From Bacillota bacterium (GTDB taxonomy: Bacteria > Bacillota > UBA4882 > UBA8346): a DNA stretch of 64,000 nt. Where the stretch lies: contig JARKQY010000009.1 in assembly GCA_029974635.1 (NCBI GenBank), positions 23,257-87,256 on the forward strand, written 5' to 3'. Both the position numbers and the translations under genes were made by a program. Positions 8,343-18,134 of this stretch are shown here, piece by piece. The notes beneath the pieces were generated by a model. It saw only the letters and a list, made by a program, of their open reading frames with translations. It did not search any database and had not been told where the DNA came from. The stretch's first letter is position 1. Every line of letters starts with the position of its first letter.

Positions 8343-8368
8343 TTACGTTATATAGAGAACGTTTTACC
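8343..8368. promoter_or_regulatory. Bipartite ACGT motif, second copy
   Basis: TTACGTTAT followed by GAGAACGTTTTACC, with CG centres 14 bp apart, the same spacing as at 5385-5412. A single half-motif, GATAAAACGTTCTC, is at 8200-8213. They lie in the divergent gap between the AAC(3)-like gene and the secreted protein gene at 8668. The rest of the 8168-8667 gap is AT-rich and includes the inverted repeat at 8534-8634. Confidence 0.45.
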
Positions 8369-8533
8369 AGAATTAAGAGCTTAAATTTCAGGCAACAAAA
8401 AGATTGCATTGAATAAGTCTTTCATAAATATAAATATATATGTATTACCTTTGAAAAATTCTATATCGTTTTTACCCAAAATCAATTTTTGGAAATACAT
8501 TCAAAAACTCGCTGCGATTCGAGTGTACAGGAG

Positions 8534-8634
8534 TCTGTGCGGGTAATAGATTTTTGAAGCATATTAGTATATAGCCAGGTGATCTAAACCAAATATTATA
8601 GTTCTATGCTATAAAAAAGTGTTACTCGCACAGA
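8534..8634 (+). promoter_or_regulatory. Long inverted repeat in the leader of the 8668 gene
   Basis: TCTGTGCGGGTAA (8534-8546) pairs with TTACTCGCACAGA (8622-8634), 12 of 13 positions plus one G-U. The 75-nt loop itself contains a TATAG...CTATA pair. It ends 33 bp before the start codon. It may be a structured mRNA leader or a double operator; it matches no riboswitch I know. Confidence 0.35.
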
Positions 8635-8667
8635 AACCTAGCATATTATTGTGAAAAGGGGTAAATC

Positions 8668-9159
8668 ATGAAGAAACTCTTACTCTTCCTGGCGCTATTC
8701 GTACTATATACAGCGGCGCCGTTTGCGCAAGCGGAGCACTGGACTCCGATGAACTCCACTGAAACCGGCAGCTACTTTTTTAATTCGGAAACCATTCGAG
8801 TTCAGGACTGGCATGCGGATTCCGGCAAGATATATGTGGATGTCTGGATTAAGGTAAAACATACATTTCAGGGAAAAACCCGCTATATAAACAGTCTGAA
8901 AGATAAAGGGGGTTCGGCCGCCGGTTATGAAAGGCTGGATTTTTCAACATATCATGTTCTTTTCGGTGATGGAGAAATGATGGTATTGACTGTTTGTGAT
9001 CATGCCGGCAACGGTGCCAAAATTATGCAACTCAATGTGAAAGAACCAAAATGGGAAGAAATTGCGACAGGCTCCATCGCCGCAGGATGGTATCGTTCGA
9101 TCCTGGAATACACTGCCGCAAATATTCACCGAATTATACATCAAGACATCCGGATATAA
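8668..9159 (+). CDS. Small secreted protein, unknown function
   Basis: 163 residues with a clear signal peptide (KKLLLFLALFVLYTAAPFAQA, cleavage after AQA). The mature part is beta-rich, beginning HWTPM and YFFNSETI, with VYVDVWIKV-like strands and a late LTVCDHAGN turn. Small exported proteins with the pattern WxxM...YYFDxxSI...VWVK are common in Negativicutes and relatives (surface-adhesin E-like), and this resembles them, but the match is from memory and weak. A good ribosome site (AAAAGGGG) precedes the ATG. It converges on the HerA-like gene with no obvious terminator in the 55-bp gap. Confidence 0.7.
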   Translation: MKKLLLFLALFVLYTAAPFAQAEHWTPMNSTETGSYFFNSETIRVQDWHADSGKIYVDVWIKVKHTFQGKTRYINSLKDKGGSAAGYERLDFSTYHVLFGDGEMMVLTVCDHAGNGAKIMQLNVKEPKWEEIATGSIAAGWYRSILEYTAANIHRIIHQDIRI

Positions 9160-9214
9160 AAACCAAAACATGGCGATTTATTTTCTTTTTTATGTCTTGT
9201 AAAGAACGATAAAA

Positions 9215-10693
9215 TTACCGTAACAGAGATCCCAGAATCCCGCGAATCAATTCCCTGCCCACGGTGGAAACAGCTTGTTTAGCCATTTTTTCCATTATGG
9301 TATCCCGGGGCCTGCCTCTTCTGCGGCTTCCATATCCCTGATAATCATAGCGCCGCTCTTCCGGATAAGTTTTTTGGGACTTTTGCTCCGGGATATTTTT
9401 CGGCTCTATTTGTTTCATTTTCCTTTGTAACACTTCATATGCGGATTCCCGGTCCACCATCTTCTCATACTGGCCGTATAATGGCGATTTTTCAATGATC
9501 TCCCGCCGCTTTCCGGGGGGTATCGGGCCAAAAAAGCTTCCGGGGCATATGATATAAGCCTTTTCCACAATAGAAGGACGTCCTTCATCATCCAAAAAAG
9601 AAACTAACGCTTCACCCACACCCAGTTCAGTAATGGCCTGCTCCACATCCAGGGCAGGATTGACCCGGAACGTTTCCGCCGCGGCTTTGACCGCTTTTTG
9701 ATCCCTGGGAGTATAAGCGCGTAAGGCGTGTTGCACCCGGTTGCCCAATTGACCCAGAACCGTATCCGGAATATCCACTGGATTTTGAGTGACAAAATAG
9801 ATACCTACCCCTTTGGAGCGGACCAGCCTTACCACCTGTTCAACCTTTTCCAAAAAGATCTTGGGTGCTCCGTTGAAAAGCAAATGAGCTTCGTCAAAGA
9901 AAAAGACCATTTTGGGTTGATCCAGATCACCGACTTCGGGGAGTTCCTCAAAAAGCTCCGCCAACAGCCACAGCAGAAAGGTTGCATACAGCACCGGGGA
10001 CTGGAAGAGCTTGTCCGCCGCCAATATATTGATATATCCTAAACCTCTACCATCAGTCTTCATCAGATCCGAAATCTGCAATGCCGGCTCACCAAAAAAC
10101 TTCTCCGCACCCTGCGCCTCCAGTGTCAACAATCCGCGTTGAATGGCGCCAATGGTCTGCTTGGAGACATTACCGTATTCAGTGGTGAATTCGGCGGCAT
10201 TGTTCCCCACATATTCAAGCATTGCCTTCAAGTCTTTCAAATCCAAAATCAACAATCCATTATCATCAGCGATTTTAAACACAAGATTCACAACCCCGGC
10301 CTGGGTCTCATTTAAATCCAGCAACCGTGAAAGCAACAACGGCCCCATTTCCGAAATGGTGGTCCGCACCGGATGCCCTTGCTCGCCAAAGACATCCCAA
10401 AACTGTACCGGATAACTTTGAAAGGCAATATCTTGAAGATCAATTTTTTTTAAACGTTCTGCCAATTTAGGATTCATGGTTCCCGGCTCACATAAACCGG
10501 AAAGATCCCCTTTGATATCTGCCAGAAAAACCGGAACTCCAATGCGGCTGAACGCTTCCGCCATTACTTTCAAGGTAACTGTCTTCCCGGTACCGGTGGC
10601 GCCCGCAATTAAACCGTGCCGGTTGGCCATGTCGGAAAGAATCGAATTCGCTTTTTCCCCTTTGGCGATTAGTAATTTCTGTGGTCCCGCCAT
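9215..10693 (-). CDS. HerA-like ATPase of the DUF853 family
   Basis: Cytosolic P-loop ATPase of 492 residues in the HerA/FtsK-like group. The Walker A motif GATGTGKTVTLK is near residue 32, followed by VPVFLADIKGDLSGL. The Walker B region is KMVFFFDEAHLLFNGAP, and VYFVTQNP-type sensor sequence appears as GIYFVTQNPVDIP. After residue 400 the protein becomes polar and Arg/Gly/Tyr-rich (RRYDYQGYGSRRRGRPRD). The family is widespread but its DNA- or protein-translocating role is not established. It sits alone, 150 bp downstream of carB on the same strand. The 10694-10842 gap shows no strong signal. Confidence 0.9.
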   Translation of the reverse strand: MAGPQKLLIAKGEKANSILSDMANRHGLIAGATGTGKTVTLKVMAEAFSRIGVPVFLADIKGDLSGLCEPGTMNPKLAERLKKIDLQDIAFQSYPVQFWDVFGEQGHPVRTTISEMGPLLLSRLLDLNETQAGVVNLVFKIADDNGLLILDLKDLKAMLEYVGNNAAEFTTEYGNVSKQTIGAIQRGLLTLEAQGAEKFFGEPALQISDLMKTDGRGLGYINILAADKLFQSPVLYATFLLWLLAELFEELPEVGDLDQPKMVFFFDEAHLLFNGAPKIFLEKVEQVVRLVRSKGVGIYFVTQNPVDIPDTVLGQLGNRVQHALRAYTPRDQKAVKAAAETFRVNPALDVEQAITELGVGEALVSFLDDEGRPSIVEKAYIICPGSFFGPIPPGKRREIIEKSPLYGQYEKMVDRESAYEVLQRKMKQIEPKNIPEQKSQKTYPEERRYDYQGYGSRRRGRPRDTIMEKMAKQAVSTVGRELIRGILGSLLR

Positions 10694-10842
10694 CCTGATT
10701 CCCCTCTTTTATCAGTTTCAATTGGTAAATATGAATTTATTGTATATTGATGCAGTAGTGATGAACAAAAAATTCCCCATATTTTACTATAAAGTATATC
10801 ATAACTGGCGGTTAAATTGCAAAGCGGCTGATAGATTCGTGT

Positions 10843-13800
10843 TTATTTTATGTCGTTATGATATTGTTGTAATGATTTTACTTCAGCTTGTTTTTCACGG
10901 TAAGCGGCAATACCCTTGGCGCTGGCCAAAGCTGCTGCCAGGGTGGTGATATACGGGATCTTGTATTTAACGGCCGTTTTACGGATATAAGAATCATCTT
11001 GCTGTCCTTGCCTGCCGATTGGGGTATTAACGACCAGTTGAATCTCCCCGTTCATAATTTCATCGACAATATTGGGACGGCCTTCGTAAATCTTATAAAT
11101 CAGCTCGGCCGTAATCCCTTGCCCGGTTAAAAATGCATGAGTCCCTTTGGTGGCTTTGATTTTAAAACCGATTTTGGCGAACTCTCTGGCTACTTCCAGG
11201 ACCGCGGGCCGATCGTGTTCGGCTACGCTTATTAAGACTGTCCCTGAAGTAGGCAGGATTTGCTGAGTGGCTTCCTGTGCCTTAAAGAAAGCTAAACCGA
11301 AGGAATCCGCCATGCCCAACACTTCTCCGGTGGAACGCATCTCCGGTCCCAGCAACGGATCCACCTCCGGAAACATATTAAACGGGAACACCGCCTCCTT
11401 GACGCCAAAATGAGGAATATTACGCCACCGCAAGTCAAAATCGTTCAACTTCTTTCCCAGCATGATTTGAGTAGCAATCCGGGCCATGGAGATATTGCAC
11501 ACCTTCGAAACCAGGGGCACCGTCCGGGAAGCACGCGGATTGGCCTCCAAAACGTACACCTTGTCGTGGGCAATAGCGTACTGCATATTCATTAAACCTA
11601 CTACCTTCATCTCCTTGGCGATCCTTTTGGTATACTCACAGATAGTGGCGGCATGCTTGGCCGGGATACTGACGGGGGGGATAACGCAAGCCGAATCACC
11701 GGAATGAATCCCGGCTAATTCGATATGTTCCATGACTGCAGGGACATATGCATCGGTTCCATCGGCAATGGCATCGGCTTCAGCCTCGATGGCATTTTCC
11801 AAGTATTTATCGATCAGGATCGGCCGTTCCGGAGTTACATCCACTGCGGCGGCAACATATTCCCGGAGCATTTGTTCGTCATATACCACTTCCATTCCCC
11901 GTCCTCCCAATACGTATGAAGGACGGAGCATTAAGGGATATCCAATCCGTCCGGCCACTGCCAGTGCTTCATTTAAATTGGCGGCCATTCCCGACTCCGG
12001 CATAGGTATCCCCAGGCTTTCCATCATCCGGCGAAACCGGTCGCGGTCTTCGGCCAAATCAATGGTTTCCGGAGTTGTCCCCAGGATTTTCACCCCGGCT
12101 TTGGCCAGTTCGCCGGCGATATTCAAAGGAGTCTGGCCGCCGAATTGCACGATCATCCCTTCAGGCTTCTCCTTTTGATAAATGCTCAACACATCTTCCA
12201 CCGTGAGCGGTTCAAAATACAACTTATCAGAGGTGTCGTAATCGGTGGATACGGTCTCCGGATTACAATTGACGATAATGGTTTCCAAACCGCTATCCCG
12301 CAAGGCAAACGCAGCATGGACGCAACAGTAGTCAAACTCAATCCCTTGCCCGATACGGTTGGGGCCGCCGCCCAGGATCATGACCTTCCGGTTGGAACTG
12401 ACGCCGGTTTTATCCGGGGCATTATAGGTCGAGAAATAGTAGGCCGCATTCTCCACTCCGCTGACCGGAACCGGTTCCCAGCCTTCAACCACTCCCAGCG
12501 CAATACGCCGGCTCCGGATTTCCGCCTCCGGAATTCCCAGAATCTTGGCCAGGTAGCGATCGGCAAAACCATCTTTTTTGGCTTCGATTAATAGTCCGTC
12601 AGGCAGCATCCCGCCTCTGTACTTGAGGATCTCTTCCTCTGACTGGACCAGTTCCCGCATCTGTTCAATGAACCATACCTTAATGTGTGTAAGCTGGTGA
12701 AGTTCTTCCGGATTTGCTCCTTTACGCAGCGCTTCATACATGATAAACTGGCGTTCACTGGAGGGTTCCCGCAGCATTTCCAGCAGTTCCGGCAGGGAGT
12801 GTTTATGAAAATCCCCGGCGAATCCCAAACCGTAACGGCCGTTCTCCAGGGAACGGATTGCTTTTTGAAAGGCTTCCTTATAATTTTTGCCGATGCTCAT
12901 GACTTCACCGACAGCCCGCATTTGAGTGCCCAGTCTGTCTTGCGACCCCTTGAATTTTTCAAAAGCCCAGCGGGCAAATTTTACCACCACATAATCGCCG
13001 GAAGGCGTATATTTATCCAGGGTCTTATCCCGCCAGTACGGAATCTCATCCAGGGTCATTCCCGCCGCCAGCATCGAAGAGATCAAGGCAATAGGAAATC
13101 CGGTAGCTTTCGAGGCCAGCGCCGAAGAACGGGAAGTACGGGGATTGATCTCAATGACCACCACCCGGTCCGTCTTGGGGTCGTGGGCAAATTGAACATT
13201 GGTGCCGCCGATTACCTGAATGGCTTCCACGATATCATAAGAATATTTTTGCAGCCGCCTTTGCAGCTTCGGACTAATGGTCAACATAGGTGCCGTACAA
13301 TAAGAATCTCCGGTATGTACCCCCATGGCATCTACATTTTCGATGAAACAAACCGTAATCATCTGGTTTTTCGCATCCCGGACCACTTCCAGTTCCAGTT
13401 CCTCCCACCCCAGTACGGATTCCTCCACCAGAATCTGCCCTACCAGGCTGGCGGCGATTCCCCGGCTGGCAATCACCCGCAACTCTTCCACATTATAAAC
13501 CAGACCGCCACCGGTGCCTCCCATGGTATAAGCCGGGCGGATAACCACCGGGTATCCCAGTTCAGCGGCGATTTTTTCAGCCTCTTCCACACTGTAGGCC
13601 GGCTTACTAAGAGGCATTTCAATTCCCAGCCGGTTCATGGTCTCTTTAAAAGCAATCCGGTCCTCCCCGCGTTCAATGGCGTCTACTTGGACACCGATGA
13701 CTTTGACGCCGTATTTTTCAAGAACTCCGGCTTTGGCCAACTCCGCGCAGAGATTAAGCCCGGATTGTCCTCCCAGGTTGGGCAGCAAGGCATCGGGCTT

Positions 13801-14043
13801 TTCTTGGGCGATAATTTTCGTGATTGTTTTCAGGTTCAACGGTTCGATATAGGTTACATCCGCCATTTCCGGGTCCGTCATAATGGTGGCCGGATTGGAA
13901 TTCACCAATACAATTTGATACCCCAACTTTCTCAATGCTTTACACGCCTGAGTTCCCGAATAGTCGAACTCGCAGGCCTGACCGATGACAATCGGCCCTG
14001 AACCGATGATCATTATTTTGTGAATGTCATTTCGTTTCGGCAT
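10843..14043 (-). CDS. carB: Carbamoyl-phosphate synthase large subunit
   Basis: Makes carbamoyl phosphate from ammonia (delivered by CarA), bicarbonate and two ATP, for pyrimidine and arginine synthesis. It has 1066 residues, the expected length, with two ATP-grasp halves: MIIGSGPIVIGQACEFDYSG begins the first and MILGGGPNRIGQGIEFDYCC the second. The C-terminal MGS-like allosteric domain includes GTHAFLTGQGI and VNTPIGRQGQQDD. The ATG at 14043 has GAGGAAAGAG upstream; an in-frame ATG at 14082 has no ribosome site. carA is not adjacent, unlike in many bacteria, and must lie elsewhere. The gene is divergent from the DUF2339 gene. Confidence 0.95.
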   Translation of the reverse strand: MPKRNDIHKIMIIGSGPIVIGQACEFDYSGTQACKALRKLGYQIVLVNSNPATIMTDPEMADVTYIEPLNLKTITKIIAQEKPDALLPNLGGQSGLNLCAELAKAGVLEKYGVKVIGVQVDAIERGEDRIAFKETMNRLGIEMPLSKPAYSVEEAEKIAAELGYPVVIRPAYTMGGTGGGLVYNVEELRVIASRGIAASLVGQILVEESVLGWEELELEVVRDAKNQMITVCFIENVDAMGVHTGDSYCTAPMLTISPKLQRRLQKYSYDIVEAIQVIGGTNVQFAHDPKTDRVVVIEINPRTSRSSALASKATGFPIALISSMLAAGMTLDEIPYWRDKTLDKYTPSGDYVVVKFARWAFEKFKGSQDRLGTQMRAVGEVMSIGKNYKEAFQKAIRSLENGRYGLGFAGDFHKHSLPELLEMLREPSSERQFIMYEALRKGANPEELHQLTHIKVWFIEQMRELVQSEEEILKYRGGMLPDGLLIEAKKDGFADRYLAKILGIPEAEIRSRRIALGVVEGWEPVPVSGVENAAYYFSTYNAPDKTGVSSNRKVMILGGGPNRIGQGIEFDYCCVHAAFALRDSGLETIIVNCNPETVSTDYDTSDKLYFEPLTVEDVLSIYQKEKPEGMIVQFGGQTPLNIAGELAKAGVKILGTTPETIDLAEDRDRFRRMMESLGIPMPESGMAANLNEALAVAGRIGYPLMLRPSYVLGGRGMEVVYDEQMLREYVAAAVDVTPERPILIDKYLENAIEAEADAIADGTDAYVPAVMEHIELAGIHSGDSACVIPPVSIPAKHAATICEYTKRIAKEMKVVGLMNMQYAIAHDKVYVLEANPRASRTVPLVSKVCNISMARIATQIMLGKKLNDFDLRWRNIPHFGVKEAVFPFNMFPEVDPLLGPEMRSTGEVLGMADSFGLAFFKAQEATQQILPTSGTVLISVAEHDRPAVLEVAREFAKIGFKIKATKGTHAFLTGQGITAELIYKIYEGRPNIVDEIMNGEIQLVVNTPIGRQGQQDDSYIRKTAVKYKIPYITTLAAALASAKGIAAYREKQAEVKSLQQYHNDIK

Positions 14044-14294
14044 AAAATCTCTTTCCTCACTTTGCGTTATTTTCACGGACATATCCGATATCAGCGGTAT
14101 ATTATTTTCGATATCTAAAAACTATTTTCCTTTATCGAAAAACAAATATCCCGGTTCAATTTGAAAAAACACTTTATTTTTATGTTGTTCCATCTTGCGG
14201 CCTGGCTTCTGAATTGAATAAAGGAAATATTCTCCTTTGCACGAATAAAACCCATAGATATGTAAAGATCGTAACATCAAAAAGGGGTAATGGT

Positions 14295-16826
14295 ATGAAT
14301 CTTAAGGAAAAATTGACAGAATTACAAGCGTTGCAGCAAAAACTTGGCAGCGAGTATCAATCATTAATTACTGAATATCAAAGCACCGACCTGATAATTG
14401 AAAATGAAAAGCTGCGGCGGGAGATGGAAGACCACAGGCAAGAGCTTGCCAAGCTTGAAGCGGATATTCAAGCCACACTTCGTGAAAATGACCGGTTACG
14501 ATTGACATTGCAAGAACAGATCCTTGATGAAAAGTTGAATATTCTTAAGATATCCCGGGCCAAACTGGAAACCTATTTTACAGATCAGAAATCCGAATAT
14601 AAAAACCAACTAACAGAACTCGAAACAAAAATTAAAGCCCGGCTGGCAAAACTCAAAGAAGCGGCCGGCCAAAATCTTATCCCGCTGGAGAATCATTTTC
14701 ACCTGAGACTATCTCAGTTGGAAACGGATCTTGAATTGGCGATCCGTGAGCAGTTGGAACAATTCAATCAAACGCAGCAGCAGTTAAGGGAAGAATTACA
14801 TTCCCGGATGGATTCCATGGCAAGGGCGGAAATTACACCGGAACTGATGGCAAAAAGGGCCAAACAAAATCAATGGGAGATGAAACTGGGACTCAACTGG
14901 ATCAACCGTATCGGAGTTTTATTGATTTTATTCGGGGTTGGGGCAGTCTTTAACTACTCCTACAACACCTGGATGAATAATTATTTAAAGGGAATCTGTT
15001 TCTTTGTTTTGAGCGGACTTTTTATGCTGGGCGGCGAATGGTTTTACCGTAAACGGAAAACCGTTTTTTCTATGGGTCTACTGGGTGGTGGTATTGCCAT
15101 TCTTTATAGTTCGATATTTTACAGTTATTTCGGTTTGAAGATTATTAGTTTTGATGTCAGTATGCTGTTATCCATCCTGACAGCCCTAACCACCATTGTG
15201 TTATCCATCCGTTACAACTCGCCTACCATAGGCACTCTAGGATTGGTAGGAGGTTACCTGCCGTTTCTATCCTTGATTGTTTTCTTTGGCGGCATCACTG
15301 GCAGCAATTTTATTGCTGCAATGAGTTATTTGCTGATACTTAACCTGTTGATTATACTGATCTCTTTTTGGAAGAAATGGATTATTGTCAATTACTTTAG
15401 CTTTTTAATGAATATACCGGCCATGATTTATCTGGTGTTCAACATCCCCGATATATGGGTCGGAATCGGCTATGCCGAGATTACGTTTTTAATGTATTTG
15501 GGAGTGACTCTTGTCTATCCGGTCAAAACCCAGACCGCTGTCAAGTTGCCGGAAACGGTTTTACTGGGATTGAATACCCTGGTGAACTGTTTGATAATGT
15601 TTCTGCTTCTGGAGAAAGCCGGTCTTGGAGAGTTCCGGGGGATGACCGCCTTAATGTTTTGCCTAATTTATATTGGACTGGGTTGTTTCATCCAAAAAAC
15701 TATCCGCAACGAAAAAAACACCATGATAGTTTTCTATGGGACCGCACTAACCTTTGCGGTGTTGACGATTCCGCTTCAGTTCGGGATCAGTTGGCTGTCC
15801 ATGGGCTGGTTGGTGGAAGGTGTTTTTCTCGCAGTCTTGGGTTTCCGCTCTCGTCAAAAAAGCATTGAATTCACCGGTTGGAGTATTTTCGGATTATGTT
15901 TTATGTCATTCGTTATGCTCGATTTTCTGCCTCGATTTGTAGGTGCTCAAGTAAAGTATTTTGAGCTAAAATATTTACTGTTAACTCTTGGCGAGGTCCT
16001 GCTTTTATCAGTATATGCTTTGGAAATAGCCAAAAACAATATATCCATGATTAGCAACCGGGGAAAAGTGATTACCGGATTTAAATATTTTACCGTCTTT
16101 AGTATCTGGATATACTTGCTCTATACCGGCAGCACCCTTTATCGGCACTGGATGCCTCAATTCAATAACTATGGTTTTTATCATTGGATATTGATGGCTG
16201 TGATCACAATTGGGTTGGGATATTTGATAACACATATAAAATTATTATATGACAAAGTAATTCGGGGATTTAGCATTTTTTTATATATTCTGAGTGATTT
16301 GCTCTGTATCATTCTTAGCATGGGATTACCAGTTTTACAGCCGGAATCCGGCAATCCAATCCTCAACTGCTTTACCTTGCTGATCCTATTGATTTATAAT
16401 ACATTCGTGTTCATCAATATCCGAAGCCTCATCTTGCAATGGATTCATGGCCGGAAAATCAGTCTGGAATTTTATCCGGTGCTGTTAGGCTTGTACCTGT
16501 TGGGCAGCATTACCGGATTTCTCATCGTTCAATTCCACTTTGGAGCTGTCAATCTCCTGTTTAGCTTTATCTATCTGGGCATTGCCATCGGGTTCATTAT
16601 TTATGGATTCATGCGCCGGTTTATTTACATCCGGCGGCTGGGCTTGGGGTTGACCCTGTTTGCAATAGCCAAATTGTTTATTTATGACTTGTCTTCCCTG
16701 AACAGCGCCGGGAAAATCATCGCCTATTTCGGTTTTGGTATCGTCTTGCTGGTGGTTTCATTTATCTATCAAAAGGTGAAAAACTCGGTGGAGGATTATC
16801 ACGATGTCAAAAGTAGGAATGTCTAA
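14295..16826 (+). CDS. DUF2339 polytopic membrane protein
   Basis: 843 residues. Residues 1-180 are charged and predicted coiled coil (heptads such as LKEKLTELQALQQKLGSEY), and the rest is a series of about 20 hydrophobic segments from WINRIGVLLILFGVGAVFNY onward. This arrangement, with FLGGGIAILYSSIF-like sequence, is that of DUF2339. The ATG at 14295 is seven bases after AAAGGGGT; a TTG at 14214 is possible but unsupported. The next gene (DUF3999) overlaps by 23 bp; the two families commonly occur together, which points to a shared complex. Function is unknown; some members resemble PelG/lipopolysaccharide-type transport membrane proteins, which I cannot confirm. Confidence 0.85.
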   Translation: MNLKEKLTELQALQQKLGSEYQSLITEYQSTDLIIENEKLRREMEDHRQELAKLEADIQATLRENDRLRLTLQEQILDEKLNILKISRAKLETYFTDQKSEYKNQLTELETKIKARLAKLKEAAGQNLIPLENHFHLRLSQLETDLELAIREQLEQFNQTQQQLREELHSRMDSMARAEITPELMAKRAKQNQWEMKLGLNWINRIGVLLILFGVGAVFNYSYNTWMNNYLKGICFFVLSGLFMLGGEWFYRKRKTVFSMGLLGGGIAILYSSIFYSYFGLKIISFDVSMLLSILTALTTIVLSIRYNSPTIGTLGLVGGYLPFLSLIVFFGGITGSNFIAAMSYLLILNLLIILISFWKKWIIVNYFSFLMNIPAMIYLVFNIPDIWVGIGYAEITFLMYLGVTLVYPVKTQTAVKLPETVLLGLNTLVNCLIMFLLLEKAGLGEFRGMTALMFCLIYIGLGCFIQKTIRNEKNTMIVFYGTALTFAVLTIPLQFGISWLSMGWLVEGVFLAVLGFRSRQKSIEFTGWSIFGLCFMSFVMLDFLPRFVGAQVKYFELKYLLLTLGEVLLLSVYALEIAKNNISMISNRGKVITGFKYFTVFSIWIYLLYTGSTLYRHWMPQFNNYGFYHWILMAVITIGLGYLITHIKLLYDKVIRGFSIFLYILSDLLCIILSMGLPVLQPESGNPILNCFTLLILLIYNTFVFINIRSLILQWIHGRKISLEFYPVLLGLYLLGSITGFLIVQFHFGAVNLLFSFIYLGIAIGFIIYGFMRRFIYIRRLGLGLTLFAIAKLFIYDLSSLNSAGKIIAYFGFGIVLLVVSFIYQKVKNSVEDYHDVKSRNV

Positions 16827-18057
16827 ACTGTTAATACCGCTGTTGGCGATCATTTGTCCGCTCGGCCAATTGACACTCGCCGGGAACAACTTGGACCAGT
16901 GGCGTGGTTCCGCTCAAATCAGCGGTCCGGAAACTCATCATTACAAGGCGTTTTTTCTGAACCAACCGGTCTACGAAAACTGCCGTCCCGATCTGGCCGA
17001 TTTGCGCATTGTCGATGGCAACCATGAATTTGTTCCGTATATTGTCGTTGAAGGTTACGGCTCCGAACGGGAAAGTGAAACCATCTATCCGGGGCGGCTC
17101 ATCAAAGAATTTAAAAAGAAGGCCAATCGGTTCTTTGATTTCCAGATCAGCCCGCCGCATCAAAACGTCGATATCACCGGCAATGAAATCAAACTGGCGT
17201 TACCGGCTGAAAACTTTCTTAAAAAAATTGAGGTTTACGGCAGTTACGACGGTATCCAATGGGAAAAAATCGGCAGCGCGCAAGTTTACCGGGTTGATGA
17301 CCTGATAAAAGACCGCATTGACCTTTCTAAACCCGAAAAATTTTCCTACTACCGGATCATTATCCTGAATAATACTGAAAACATTCAATTCCAGGCTCTG
17401 CAATTGATTGATAAAAACCTCCGCCGGGACTGGGCCGCTTTTCAACGAACAACCCGTCTGAATTTCGAAATCATCAATAAAACCGACCATAGCCTGCTGA
17501 CAATCAACAATTCCCGAAATCTTAAGATTAAACGCCTTAGCCTGGCCGTCACCGGAAACTTCAACCGTAAATACTTAGTTTATAGCGACCGGGATATGGA
17601 ACAACCTCTGCAGAGCGGCTTTATTTACAATTTAAAGTTCCAAGACTTGAACATCTCGGAAACAGCCATCGAGCTAGCCGATAACCTTTGCTCCTCCCCG
17701 GTGATTAAATTAAAAATTATCAATCTTGACAACCGACCGCTACGAATTACCGATTTGCAGATCGAATACTATATTGACCAAATCATCTTTGAAGATTCCG
17801 GTACTCCACCCTATCGTCTTTATTTTGGCAATTCCAAAGCCCGGCATCCCGTCTACGACATGGAATTCTTCCGGCCTCACATCCTGAAAGAACCCGCGGA
17901 TTCCTTGAATTTAACCGATTTCCGGATCGCCAAACCCAAAACCATTCCGGCCGATTCCAAATTCAATCTAAGCTTGATATTCAATATCGTTATCGTTGGG
18001 ATTGCTTTGTTTTTAATTGTTTTTTTGGTCAAGAAGTTTAATCGACAGACACAGTAA
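16804..18057 (+). CDS. DUF3999 exported membrane-anchored protein
   Basis: 417 residues: signal peptide (LLIPLLAIICPLGQLTLA), a long periplasmic beta-rich region and a C-terminal transmembrane segment (IVIVGIALFLIVFLV) with a short basic tail. The central part resembles a discoidin/jelly-roll module (KKIEVYGSYDGIQWEKIGSA). The start at 16804 has GGAGG nine bases upstream inside the DUF2339 gene. With its partner it likely forms a cell-envelope complex with the soluble domain outside. Carbohydrate binding is a guess from the fold. Confidence 0.8.
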   Translation: MSKVGMSKLLIPLLAIICPLGQLTLAGNNLDQWRGSAQISGPETHHYKAFFLNQPVYENCRPDLADLRIVDGNHEFVPYIVVEGYGSERESETIYPGRLIKEFKKKANRFFDFQISPPHQNVDITGNEIKLALPAENFLKKIEVYGSYDGIQWEKIGSAQVYRVDDLIKDRIDLSKPEKFSYYRIIILNNTENIQFQALQLIDKNLRRDWAAFQRTTRLNFEIINKTDHSLLTINNSRNLKIKRLSLAVTGNFNRKYLVYSDRDMEQPLQSGFIYNLKFQDLNISETAIELADNLCSSPVIKLKIINLDNRPLRITDLQIEYYIDQIIFEDSGTPPYRLYFGNSKARHPVYDMEFFRPHILKEPADSLNLTDFRIAKPKTIPADSKFNLSLIFNIVIVGIALFLIVFLVKKFNRQTQ

Positions 18058-18134
18058 ACGATTAGGATATAATGAAAATATATTGCGATAGTTCCAGAGT
18101 TACCATAAAGGGCATTTTTTAGAGGTGGCATTGA

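Noticed and set aside
12685..14001. Long plus-strand reading frame (over 400 codons) opposite carB
   Set aside because: It lies entirely antisense to the well-conserved carB coding sequence, lacks a ribosome site and has a composition typical of an antisense shadow.
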